From: Niallia nealsonii
GTDB taxonomy: Bacteria > Bacillota > Bacilli > Bacillales > Cytobacillaceae
NCBI RefSeq assembly: GCF_002835805.1
Contig: NZ_PISE01000003.1
Coordinates: 243,323-307,322 of the forward strand
Length of the DNA: 64,000 bases
Direction: 5' to 3'
Of the stretch, positions 54,262-62,344 are shown one piece after another (position 1 is the first letter of the stretch; each line of letters opens with the position of its first letter). A program made the position numbers and the translations under genes. The notes beneath the pieces were generated by a model. That model did not search any database, was not told the origin of the DNA, and was given only the letters and a program-made list of their open reading frames with translations.

Positions 54262-54399
54262 ATTTTAAAATAATTATAAAATAGGAAATAATATAATTAT
54301 TTATTAGAAAAGAAGGAAAATTCTAATTTGAAAGATAAATGGTCGATTGCATATTTTTAATAATTAAATTCCATAATATTTATTTTAAAATAATTATAA
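54262..54399. repeat. 18-bp direct repeats upstream of dtpT
   Basis: ATTTTAAAATAATTATAA occurs exactly at 54262-54279 and 54382-54399, 120 bp apart, and begins with the palindrome ATTTTAAAAT. Possibly regulator sites; AT-richness weakens the case. Confidence 0.4.
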
Positions 54400-54432
54400 T
54401 AAGGGTTTTTCTGTGAAAAGTATATTAATCCC

Positions 54433-54579
54433 GCATTAACGGGCTTTTAATCCCACCTCAAAAGTATGAGAAGAAATGAGGGATTCAGGTGGGGCACAAC
54501 TGCCCGTAAAAACCCGATTGGTTCAACTAACAATCAGCAGAGGATGGAAAAAAAACTACTGATTGAAGTTTCACTTTAT
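54433..54579 (+). repeat. Structured repeat family B, full-length copy
   Basis: GCATTAACGGGCTTTTAAT, then CCCACCT...AGGTGGG, ACAACTGCCCGTAAAAACCCG, GATTGGTTCAACTAACAATC and CTACTGATTGAAG...TTTCACTTTAT. Paired arms: ACGGGC/GCCCGT, CCCACCT/AGGTGGG and GATTG/CAATC. Confidence 0.8.
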
Positions 54580-54825
54580 TTAGAAAGTTAAACTATAAAG
54601 ATTCTCTATATTTGCACTAGAAAGAGTAGAACGTTCAGCTAAAGTGAAATGAATTTTTATAATGAATAGGGAATAGGGAGAACGAATGAAGACATTTTCT
54701 GAAAACTGCTTGGAAAAACAGCTGAAGGAACAAATGATGATGCGACAGTTGACTATTATCATTTCTATAAAAAGATAGTAAATGAATGGAAGAAATGGGG
54801 GCTGAAATCTTACTGATTTCTAGAC

Positions 54826-54954
54826 ATGAATTATTTCATTAGTATGCTTTGGGGTCCAACTTATAGATGTGTACCATATTTAGAACCAATTATTTGGGGA
54901 TTAATTGGAGTTATTAGCGGCATAATAACTGTTGTATTATTGGATTTTACTTAA
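54826..54954 (+). pseudogene. Short membrane-type reading frame in a decayed region
   Basis: 42 codons starting MNYFISMLWGP and containing a hydrophobic helix (IIWGLIGVISGIITVVLLDF). It follows another broken frame at about 54716-54815 (DYYHFYKKIVNEWKKWGLKSY). No ribosome site is seen. Together they look like the remains of a small membrane-protein gene; family not recognised. Confidence 0.25.
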
Positions 54955-55127
54955 GAAAAAGAGTGAATGGAAAATCAGTGACATCCAATAATGCAAATAG
55001 TCAGACATGAAGAAATATAGTTGGATGTAGTGAAAATGATATTCAAAAATCATTAAGCAATTAGGAACTATCAAACGATAGAAAAAGAAAATGAATTTTT
55101 CGTAAATAGAAAAAAGGAGAGAATAAA

Positions 55128-55244
55128 ATGGAAAATACACATGAATTTGTGGAAGAATTAAAGGAAAATCAAAAAAAACAAGAAAAAAATAAGAATCATG
55201 GAAAAGGACATCCTGAAAAAAAACTTCCTAATAAACAACATTAA
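55128..55244 (+). CDS. Very small hydrophilic protein, DUF4023-like
   Basis: 38 residues starting MENTHEFVEELKENQKKQEK and ending KGHPEKKLPNKQH; very rich in Lys, Glu, Asn and Gln. A strong AAAAAGGAGAG site lies 6-7 nt before the ATG. Composition and length resemble the short DUF4023 proteins and small spore proteins of Bacillus. The family link is from memory and not verified. Function unknown. Confidence 0.6.
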   Translation: MENTHEFVEELKENQKKQEKNKNHGKGHPEKKLPNKQH

Positions 55245-55401
55245 GTTTTTCAGTCTTTCGACAAATGCTGTTTGCTTCATGGCTTAAACTCAGCAGTTCC
55301 ATTTTTGGGATGGGACAAATATTTTTGATCAGTCTGAAGGTTGAGCAAAATGAACTTTGTCTACATTTCGAAGAAGTTGTCTCAAAAGGATAAATTCCAT
55401 G

Positions 55402-55449
55402 AAAAGGGGCCTCCAATAGCCGAAAAGTCGACTTATTGGGGGCCCTTTT
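55402..55449 (+). terminator. Terminator upstream of ynfA
   Basis: AAAAGGGGCCTCCAATA pairs with TTATTGGGGGCCCTTTT. The sequence between the small gene and this hairpin (55245-55400) shows no recognisable gene. Confidence 0.75.
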
Positions 55450-55547
55450 AGTATGCCTATTAATTGGAGATATGAGACATTTCTAGTTTTTAAAGAAACA
55501 AAAAATAGTATTATTGTAAGTATCATAAAGGAAAGGAAGAAGATACA

Positions 55548-55868
55548 ATGACCATCCTTTTATTTTTACTGGCAGGTTTGGCAGAGATTGGCGGCGGCTA
55601 TCTTATATGGATTTGGCTGAGGGAAGGAAAATCTGGTTTATTTGGTTTATTAGGGGGAATTATTTTAGCTCTTTATGGCGTTATTGCAACGTTTCAGACA
55701 TTTCCTTCCTTTGGGAGAGTATATGCGGCATATGGTGGGGTATTTATTATTTTGTCTATATTATGGGGATGGGGAATAGATAAGAAAACACCAGATTTTT
55801 ATGATTGGCTTGGAGCTGCAATTTGTTTGGCTGGTGCTTCGATTATTTTGTTTGCTCCAAGGAATTAG
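55548..55868 (+). CDS. ynfA: YnfA/UPF0060 family membrane protein
   Basis: 106-residue protein with four helices. [18 protein letters not shown] at the first helix end and [19 protein letters not shown] are the family signature. Related to small multidrug-type transporters; in some bacteria YnfA-like proteins export dyes or biocides. AAAGGAAAGG precedes the ATG. Single-gene unit. Confidence 0.92.
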   Translation: MTILLFLLAGLAEIGGGYLIWIWLREGKSGLFGLLGGIILALYGVIATFQTFPSFGRVYAAYGGVFIILSILWGWGIDKKTPDFYDWLGAAICLAGASIILFAPRN

Positions 55869-55876
55869 AAGAAAGG

Positions 55877-55908
55877 CTAAAGACCACTACATGCAATGTG
55901 GTCTTTAG
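55877..55908. terminator. ynfA terminator, likely bidirectional
   Basis: CTAAAGACCAC / GTGGTCTTTAG perfect 11-bp stem with a 10-nt loop. Confidence 0.75.
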
Positions 55909-56700
55909 GGAAGGGTGCGTATAGCTTCAGAACAATGGGCAATTGTTTTATTCACAGGGCTTTTTATATTGCTGTAACTTTTATTTTGACAGTTTAGTAA
56001 TGGATACCAGCCAACATATTCATAGTCTATAAAATAATTCCAAACACAGTGAAGGAGATAAAGATAGTTTGTTTGATAAAGGAATAAATCAGTTTTCTCA
56101 GCAAGCAAGATGGGAGATCCGATAGCTTCTGCTTGCACCCAATAATTTTTATCGCTGTCAATAATAGATACATCTTTTACTGAAGAGAAAAACTGCCGCT
56201 AAGTTGCTAATCCCATCCTTTAGATAATGCTAGGTTATATAATTGAATGGTTTTATCCCACATTAACGGGCTTTTGACTCACACTTCCAAATTATAGGAA
56301 GAAATGAGGAATTTAGATGGGGGACAACTGCCTGTAAAAGCCCGATTGGTGCAACTAACAATTAGCGGGGGATGGAAAAACCCCCACTGATTGAAGTTTC
56401 ACTTTATCTATCAGCCATTGTTCATGGATATGCCTTGCTACTATTAAAAGAAGTTTGTTCCATTCGATTGTGGAGCAATTTCTCGAATAAGACGATTGGC
56501 AATAGTATATATTTTTTAAATCCCCTAATGCTTTATATGCAGCTATTAATGCTTCACACATATGCATATTGGCATTTTATCCTCTATAAGGAGAACCTTA
56601 CTCCAATCTTCATTAAATGCATCGATGTATAGTTGATGCTTTTCATCCCAAAAATGTGTCTCTATGATGTTATAAATAGATGCAATCTTTGTGTCATGTT
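55905..56700 (-). pseudogene. Decayed N-acylglucosamine/cellobiose 2-epimerase (AGE family), split by repeat B
   Basis: Minus-strand fragments match the AGE fold: IETHFWDEKHQLYIDAFNED, then MHMCEALIAAYKALGD and HEQWLIDK (56410-56698). After the repeat come DKTIQLYNLALSKGWD, a stop, KNYWVQAEAIGSP and FIDYEYVGWYPL. Frameshifts, stops and a missing central segment show it is dead; the N-terminal part is absent. A family-B repeat (56259-56407) lies exactly between the fragments, flanked on both sides by TTTATC. The live gene would have isomerised an amino sugar or disaccharide. Confidence 0.65.
56259..56407 (+). repeat. Structured repeat family B, full-length copy
   Basis: CACATTAACGGGCTTTTGAC left end; CAACTGCCTGTAAAAGCCCG; AATTAGCGGGGG-ATGGAAAAA-CCCCCACTGATT hairpin; right end TTTCACTTTAT. 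CGGGCTTTT can pair perfectly with AAAAGCCCG (9 bp). Confidence 0.8.
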
Positions 56701-57076
56701 TATATCGCCGTTTTTACTGTTTGTTTATTATATGCCTTTTTATTTTAGGCTGAAACATTATATATACTATTAGCATTCGGGGGATAAGTGACAATAGCTT
56801 ATAAATAGCAGGAGATTTTTTTCAAAAGTAAATCCAATAATAATTTTCTGTTTTTAAAATAAAATAAAAATAAACAAAAAAAAGTAGTGTAATTAAAATA
56901 AAATTATATTATAATTAAATTAAGAAAGGGGTTTCATTTTTGTTTTTGTTGCTTGTTTTTTAAAAAAAGTAGATTGATAGCATAATTATATTTGAAATGT
57001 AACAAAACAAAATAAATCCATAAAAAATAAAGAAAATCGCAGATGAAATATTAATGAACATTTGGAGGTCAACACA

Positions 57077-59146
57077 ATGGTCAAAAGCTTATGGGAGAAC
57101 GAAAAGGCTTCGCAGTTATCTAAGGGGTTAGATGAATTGGTATATCGCTCCAATTTAATTGGAACAGATAGAGCAGTATGCAATTGGGGTGGCGGAAATA
57201 CATCGATGAAAACAATTGAAAAGGATTTTCGCGGCCGTGATGTGGAAGTAATGTGGGTAAAAGGAAGCGGATCCGATCTAGCTACAATGAAAGCGCAAAA
57301 CTTCACAGGGTTAAAAATGGATGATATTTGTCTATTAATAGAAAAAGAGGAAATGCCTGATGAAGAAATGGTGTCGTATTTAGCACATTGCATGATTGAC
57401 AGTACACATCCTCGTGCATCTATTGAAACACTATTACACGCGTTTTTACCATATAAACATGTGGATCATACACATCCTGATGCTATTATCAGTTTATGCT
57501 GTGCAGATAATGGAAAACAAATTGCAGAAGAAATCTATGGCAATCGTTTTGTATGGGTTCCATACATCCGCCCAGGATTTACTTTATCAAAAATGATTGC
57601 AGAAGGAGTAAAAAATAATCCAAATGCGGAATTAGTATTGATGGAAAAACATGGATTAGTAGTATGGGGAGATACGGCTCAAGAAAGCTATGAAAAAACT
57701 ATTGCTATTATTAATGAAGCAGAAAACTATATTAATAGCAAGATTGTTGCTGGCAAAGTATTTGGCGGAGCAAAATTTGAATCATTAGAAGAGGAAGAAG
57801 CAAAGGATATTTTAGCTGCTGTGATGCCAGTAATTCGTGGTGCAGTAAGCGATGAAAAGAAAATGTTGTTAACGTTTGACAGAGGAGAAGATATTCTGGA
57901 GTTTGTAAATAGCTATGATGCTCCGACTCTTTCACAAGTAGGTGCAGCCTGCCCTGATCATTTAGTCCATACTAAAATGAAACCACTATTTATTGAGTGG
58001 GAGCCATCAACAAAAGATATGAATGTATTAAAAGATAATATTAAGGCTGGAGTTCAACGTTTTAAAGAAGAATATGCAGCATATTTTGACAGAAATAAAA
58101 ATGAAGGCGATAAAATGTTTGAGCCAGCACCACGTGTTATTTTAATCCCAGGTATTGGAATGGTGAACACAGGAAAAAATGTTCCCATGGCAAATGTAAG
58201 TGGTGCATTATATCACCGTGCCATTTCTGTGATGAAGGGTGCTACGGCTTTAGGGGAATTCGTATCTCTTAATGAAAATGAGTCCTTTAATGTAGAATAC
58301 TGGCCATTAGAGCTATATAAATTATCTTTAGCTCCAGCTGAAAGCGAATTTTCAAGAAAAATTGCTTTTATTACAGGTGGAGCCGGCGGAATTGGCAGTG
58401 AGACGAGCAGGTTGTTCGCTTCTGAAGGAGCACATGTTGTACTTGCAGATTTAAATCTGGAAGGCGCTGAAAAAGTTGCGGCAGAAATTAATGAAACATA
58501 CGGAGAAGGCAGAGCTCTTGCTGTAAAAATGGATGTGACAAGTGAAGAAGCTGTACAAGAAGCATTTAAAAAGACTGCACTTACATTCGGTGGTGTTGAT
58601 ATTATTGTCAATAATGCTGGTCTTGCAACATCTAGTCCATTTGATGAAACAACATTAAAAGAGTGGAATCTAAACATGAATGTACTAGGAACAGGTTATT
58701 TCTTAGTAGCAAGAGAAGCATTTAAACACATGAAAGAACAAGGAATCGGCGGAAATATGGTATTTATCGGTTCCAAAAACTCCGTATATGCTGGGAAAAA
58801 TGCAGCTGCATACAGTTCTGTAAAAGCAATGGAAACACATTTGGCAAGATGCATTGCAGCAGAAGGAGGAGAGTTTGGAATTCGTGTAAATTCCGTGCTT
58901 CCTGATGCAGTGCTTCAAGGCTCAGCAATATGGGGATCAAGATGGCGTGAAGAAAGAGCCGCAGCTTATGGCATCGAACCAGATCAATTAGAAGATCATT
59001 ACCGTAAACGTACAACGTTATTAGTGAATATCTATCCAAGAGATATTGCTGAATCCATTGCCTTTTTTGCTTCATCAAAGGCTGACAAAACAACTGGATG
59101 TATGTTGACAGTAGACGGCGGTGTACCGGCAGCGTTTACGAGATAA
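57077..59146 (+). CDS. rhaEW: Bifunctional rhamnulose-1-phosphate aldolase / L-lactaldehyde dehydrogenase
   Basis: 689-residue fusion, the same length as B. subtilis YuxG. The N-terminal class II aldolase half (to about residue 380) splits rhamnulose 1-phosphate; zinc-ligand region HVDHTHPDAIIS and EKHGLVVWG. The C-terminal half is a short-chain dehydrogenase: ITGGAGGIGSETSRLF (NAD site), catalytic YSSVKAMETH. ATG at 57077 has TGGAGGT upstream; an earlier ATG at 57062 precedes that site. No rhaA or rhaB is in the window. The 56700-57062 upstream gap is AT-rich without a clear site. Confidence 0.92.
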   Translation: MVKSLWENEKASQLSKGLDELVYRSNLIGTDRAVCNWGGGNTSMKTIEKDFRGRDVEVMWVKGSGSDLATMKAQNFTGLKMDDICLLIEKEEMPDEEMVSYLAHCMIDSTHPRASIETLLHAFLPYKHVDHTHPDAIISLCCADNGKQIAEEIYGNRFVWVPYIRPGFTLSKMIAEGVKNNPNAELVLMEKHGLVVWGDTAQESYEKTIAIINEAENYINSKIVAGKVFGGAKFESLEEEEAKDILAAVMPVIRGAVSDEKKMLLTFDRGEDILEFVNSYDAPTLSQVGAACPDHLVHTKMKPLFIEWEPSTKDMNVLKDNIKAGVQRFKEEYAAYFDRNKNEGDKMFEPAPRVILIPGIGMVNTGKNVPMANVSGALYHRAISVMKGATALGEFVSLNENESFNVEYWPLELYKLSLAPAESEFSRKIAFITGGAGGIGSETSRLFASEGAHVVLADLNLEGAEKVAAEINETYGEGRALAVKMDVTSEEAVQEAFKKTALTFGGVDIIVNNAGLATSSPFDETTLKEWNLNMNVLGTGYFLVAREAFKHMKEQGIGGNMVFIGSKNSVYAGKNAAAYSSVKAMETHLARCIAAEGGEFGIRVNSVLPDAVLQGSAIWGSRWREERAAAYGIEPDQLEDHYRKRTTLLVNIYPRDIAESIAFFASSKADKTTGCMLTVDGGVPAAFTR

Positions 59147-59168
59147 GTTAGCCCAGGAGAAATAGGAG

Positions 59169-59200
59169 AGAGGAAGAGCTTGCATTTTGCTCTTTCTCTT
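59169..59200 (+). terminator. rhaEW terminator
   Basis: AGAGGAAGAGC / GCTCTTTCTCT stem with one G-U pair and a T run. Confidence 0.75.
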
Positions 59201-59237
59201 TTGTTGTTTTCGTAAACTTTGTTGCTTTGAAAGAAGT

Positions 59238-59373
59238 AGGTGATTTCCGTTCCCGGATGCTCGCTTTCCGTGGGACGGGCGGTGAGCCTCCTCAGGTCAG
59301 GCTGTGCCTTGCAGAGTCTCACCTGTCCCGCTCATCCCAAAGGAGTCTCGCAACTTTCACTCCAATCCACCTG
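59238..59373 (+). repeat. GC-rich dispersed repeat family A, copy 3
   Basis: AGGTGATTTCCGTTCCCGG, CGCTTTCCGTGGGACGGGCG, GTGAGCCTCCTCAGG, and CACTCCAATCCACCT at the right; inverted ends. The most complete of the three copies. The remainder to 59521 shows no gene. Confidence 0.8.
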
Positions 59374-59521
59374 TTTTAACCATGATATAGAATACTAATT
59401 TATAAAATACAGTGAAATATAGCGAAAAGGATAGAAAAGAACAGTCCCCCCATATATACTAAGATTAGATTCAGATACGCACAAAGCAGAGAAATAATAT
59501 AGAGGCGGATGGAGGGGAAAT

Positions 59522-60550
59522 GTGAAAAAAAGGCAAGCATTATTTATTATTTTACTCTTATTTGTAAGCGGTTGCAGTAGTGGCGATTACAAAATAGTCT
59601 ATATAAAAGAAAAATTAAATTCTAAGGAAAATGCGATAAAGGAAACAGAAAAATACACAATCGGCGTTGTTCCCAAAGTGGAAAATATTCCGTACTTTAC
59701 TGCAGTTGAGGAAGGGGCACTAGAGGCAGGAAAAGATTTGGGTGTAGAGGTAATGTATATTGGACCAACAGTAGCTGATTCAAAGCAGCAAATTAAAATA
59801 ATTGATGAATTGATAGAAAAAAATGTAGATGTGCTGGCTGTTTCTGCAAATGATCCTGAAGATCTAATTCCAGTCTTATTAAAAGCAAAAAGCCAGGGAG
59901 TTAGAGTATTTACATGGGATTCAGATGTACAGCAAGAGGGAAGAGAGTTCTTTATTAATATGGTTGATCCTGAAGTATTGGGGAGACATATAATGGATAC
60001 GCTCGCATGGGCATTAAATGAAAAAGGAAGCTATGCTATTATCACTGGATCTACATCTGCTGCCAATGTAAAGGAATGGGTGGATTGGATTCAGATACAA
60101 CAGAGGGATAAGTACCCGAATATGGAACTTGTAAAATTAGCAGAATCAGATGATAATCCTCGGAAGGCTTACCTAGCGGCAAAAGAAATATTGAAAAAAT
60201 ATCCAAATATAAAAGGGATTATTGGTGGTTCTTCTGTAGGGCCGCCAAGCATTTCAAAAGCAATTAAGGAAGAGGAAAAACAAGGGAAAGTAGCGGTTGT
60301 TGGCCTTTCTCCTCCTAATTCTATGAATGAATATTTAAAGGATGGAACTGCACAGATGATTACATTATGGAGTCCCAAAAAACTCGGGTATTTAACAGTT
60401 TCAATTGCAGTTAATCTTTTGCGCGATATCTCGCCATATGATCGCCAAGATATTAATGGGGTGGGAAAAATAACTAGAAAAGGCGATGCAATTATTATGG
60501 GCGATCCTATTGATTTTACAAAGGATAATGTGGATCAATATGACTTTTAA
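59522..60550 (+). CDS. Sugar-binding lipoprotein, RhaS/LsrB-like (probable sensor partner)
   Basis: 342-residue periplasmic-binding-fold protein of the Peripla_BP_4 class. Lipobox FVSGC (Cys18). Body: GVVPKVENIPYFTAVEEGAL, DVLAVSANDPEDLIPVLLKA, VFTWDSDVQ and a C-terminal LWSPKKLGYLTV, all close to rhamnose- or AI-2-binding proteins. GTG start behind GGAGGGGAAAT. It overlaps the sensor kinase gene by 11 bp, so it probably presents the sugar to the kinase rather than serving only transport. Rhamnose is suggested by the adjacent rhaEW. Confidence 0.85.
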   Translation: MKKRQALFIILLLFVSGCSSGDYKIVYIKEKLNSKENAIKETEKYTIGVVPKVENIPYFTAVEEGALEAGKDLGVEVMYIGPTVADSKQQIKIIDELIEKNVDVLAVSANDPEDLIPVLLKAKSQGVRVFTWDSDVQQEGREFFINMVDPEVLGRHIMDTLAWALNEKGSYAIITGSTSAANVKEWVDWIQIQQRDKYPNMELVKLAESDDNPRKAYLAAKEILKKYPNIKGIIGGSSVGPPSISKAIKEEEKQGKVAVVGLSPPNSMNEYLKDGTAQMITLWSPKKLGYLTVSIAVNLLRDISPYDRQDINGVGKITRKGDAIIMGDPIDFTKDNVDQYDF

Positions 60551-62327
60551 ATGGTATGAGTTTAAAAATTATCGTCTGCGCACAAAATTGATTATTTCCT
60601 ATATGATTCTAACAGTAATACCTGTGGCAATTCTTGGATACATCCTTTATAGCCAGTACACTTCTTCTATTGAAGAACAGGTTGGCGAATATCTCCCGCT
60701 TGTTTTAGAACAATCGAGCGAAGATATTGAAAATCAAATGAAAAGTTTCCAGCAAATAAATGAAATGCTGTACAATTCTCCCCAAGTCATTGAGATATTA
60801 AGGAAAGATAAGTATGCAAATACATCTGAACTTTTAAAGGATCAATTTCAAGTAAACAGCTATTTATCAAAATCGTATATTAAAGGAGGCAAAGAAGGGG
60901 TTCTAGGCGTTTTTATTGTTTCCCATAATCGCCTGTTTCAAAGTACAAGAATTAGCTATACTTCTTTTGATTTTTATGAAAATTTGCCGTATGGCCAAGA
61001 AATCAATTTAAATGGACAGACAAAAATGATTCTCCCTAATGAAACATCATTATCATTTGAAGGCAATCCACCATATATATTAATTATGAAAGATTTAATT
61101 GATGTAGATAATAGAAAAAAAATAGGCAATATTTTTTTAGCAGTCGATATACAATTTATTAAAGACATAGTAGAAAAATTAGAGAATAAAAATCAATCAG
61201 ATATTTGGATTACAGATGAACATAATCGAATGATCTACCACACAAATCCCAAGAAAATCGGCTCTACATTTAAAGATAAATTAAAATATCCCTTAATTAA
61301 CGGAAGTATTCGCACAACGAGCCATAATCAAAATTATCTAATAAGCATGCAGCGATTAGATAGCGTTAATTGGACCATTTTTCACCGTGTAAAAGTAAGT
61401 GTTTTAACAGAAAAAACGGATATGGCTAGAAATGCGACGATTATTCTATTTGTTGTATTTGTTCTCATTAGTACGATATTATCGGTTATTCTTGCTTGGA
61501 ATGTCGCTAATCCATTGCATAAATTAACAAAAATAATGAAAAAAGTGGAGCAGGGAGATTTTCAAGCAGATATTACTATTCGTTCTCAAGATGAAATAGG
61601 ACTGCTTGCAAAAAATTTTCAATCAATGGTTTTAAAAATTAAAGAATTGATAAGGGAAAAATACCAACTGGAACTTAAACATAAGGAAGCAGAATTATAT
61701 GCTTTGCAGTCTCAAATTAATCCCCATTTTATGTACAATACATTAGAAACCATCGGAATGGCAGTAGAAAGCAATGATAATAAAACGGTTGTCAAAATGG
61801 TTACAATCTTAGGGAGAATGCTTCGCTATTCGATCAGCAATAAAGCATCTTTTGTTCCAATATCTCAAGAAATTCTGCATATGAAAGATTTTTTGACTAT
61901 TCAAAAAATAAGATTTGAAGAAAGATTAGAGTTTTTTATTGAGGAAACAATGGAATCAAAAGTATATACGACCCCAAAATTTATTTTGCAGCCCATTATT
62001 GAAAACAGCATTAAGTATGGATTAGAGCAAGAAGAAAAATTAATAATGGAGATTTATATCTATTATAAAGATCACGAAAAAAAAGAAATTATTTATCATA
62101 TAAAAGATAACGGACCTGGAATTAAAAAAGATGACTTACATAAAATTATGCAAACGCTAGATGGGAATCCCTCAGAGAAAAGGGCGTCGGGTTTTGGACT
62201 AGTAAATGTCCATGGAAGATTGCAAATGGCTTATGGCAAACAATATGGCATTCAAATAAAAAGTGAAGAGAATCAAGGAACAGAAATAATTATTAATATT
62301 CCTACATTAAAGATAGATGAAACCTGA
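60540..62327 (+). CDS. YesM-type sensor histidine kinase
   Basis: 595-residue membrane kinase. TM1 at about residues 16-38, a large extracellular dCache-like sensor, TM2 at about 298-322 (TIILFVVFVLISTILSVI), HAMP, then a His_kinase domain with phospho-His396 in QINPHFMYNTLE and ATPase motif IKDNGPGIKKDDL. ATG at 60540 lies within the end of the lipoprotein gene. Its extracellular domain is placed to contact the lipoprotein. Partner regulator follows 17 bp later. Confidence 0.9.
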   Translation: MTFKWYEFKNYRLRTKLIISYMILTVIPVAILGYILYSQYTSSIEEQVGEYLPLVLEQSSEDIENQMKSFQQINEMLYNSPQVIEILRKDKYANTSELLKDQFQVNSYLSKSYIKGGKEGVLGVFIVSHNRLFQSTRISYTSFDFYENLPYGQEINLNGQTKMILPNETSLSFEGNPPYILIMKDLIDVDNRKKIGNIFLAVDIQFIKDIVEKLENKNQSDIWITDEHNRMIYHTNPKKIGSTFKDKLKYPLINGSIRTTSHNQNYLISMQRLDSVNWTIFHRVKVSVLTEKTDMARNATIILFVVFVLISTILSVILAWNVANPLHKLTKIMKKVEQGDFQADITIRSQDEIGLLAKNFQSMVLKIKELIREKYQLELKHKEAELYALQSQINPHFMYNTLETIGMAVESNDNKTVVKMVTILGRMLRYSISNKASFVPISQEILHMKDFLTIQKIRFEERLEFFIEETMESKVYTTPKFILQPIIENSIKYGLEQEEKLIMEIYIYYKDHEKKEIIYHIKDNGPGIKKDDLHKIMQTLDGNPSEKRASGFGLVNVHGRLQMAYGKQYGIQIKSEENQGTEIIINIPTLKIDET

Positions 62328-62344
62328 TGGACAGGGGAGATTAC

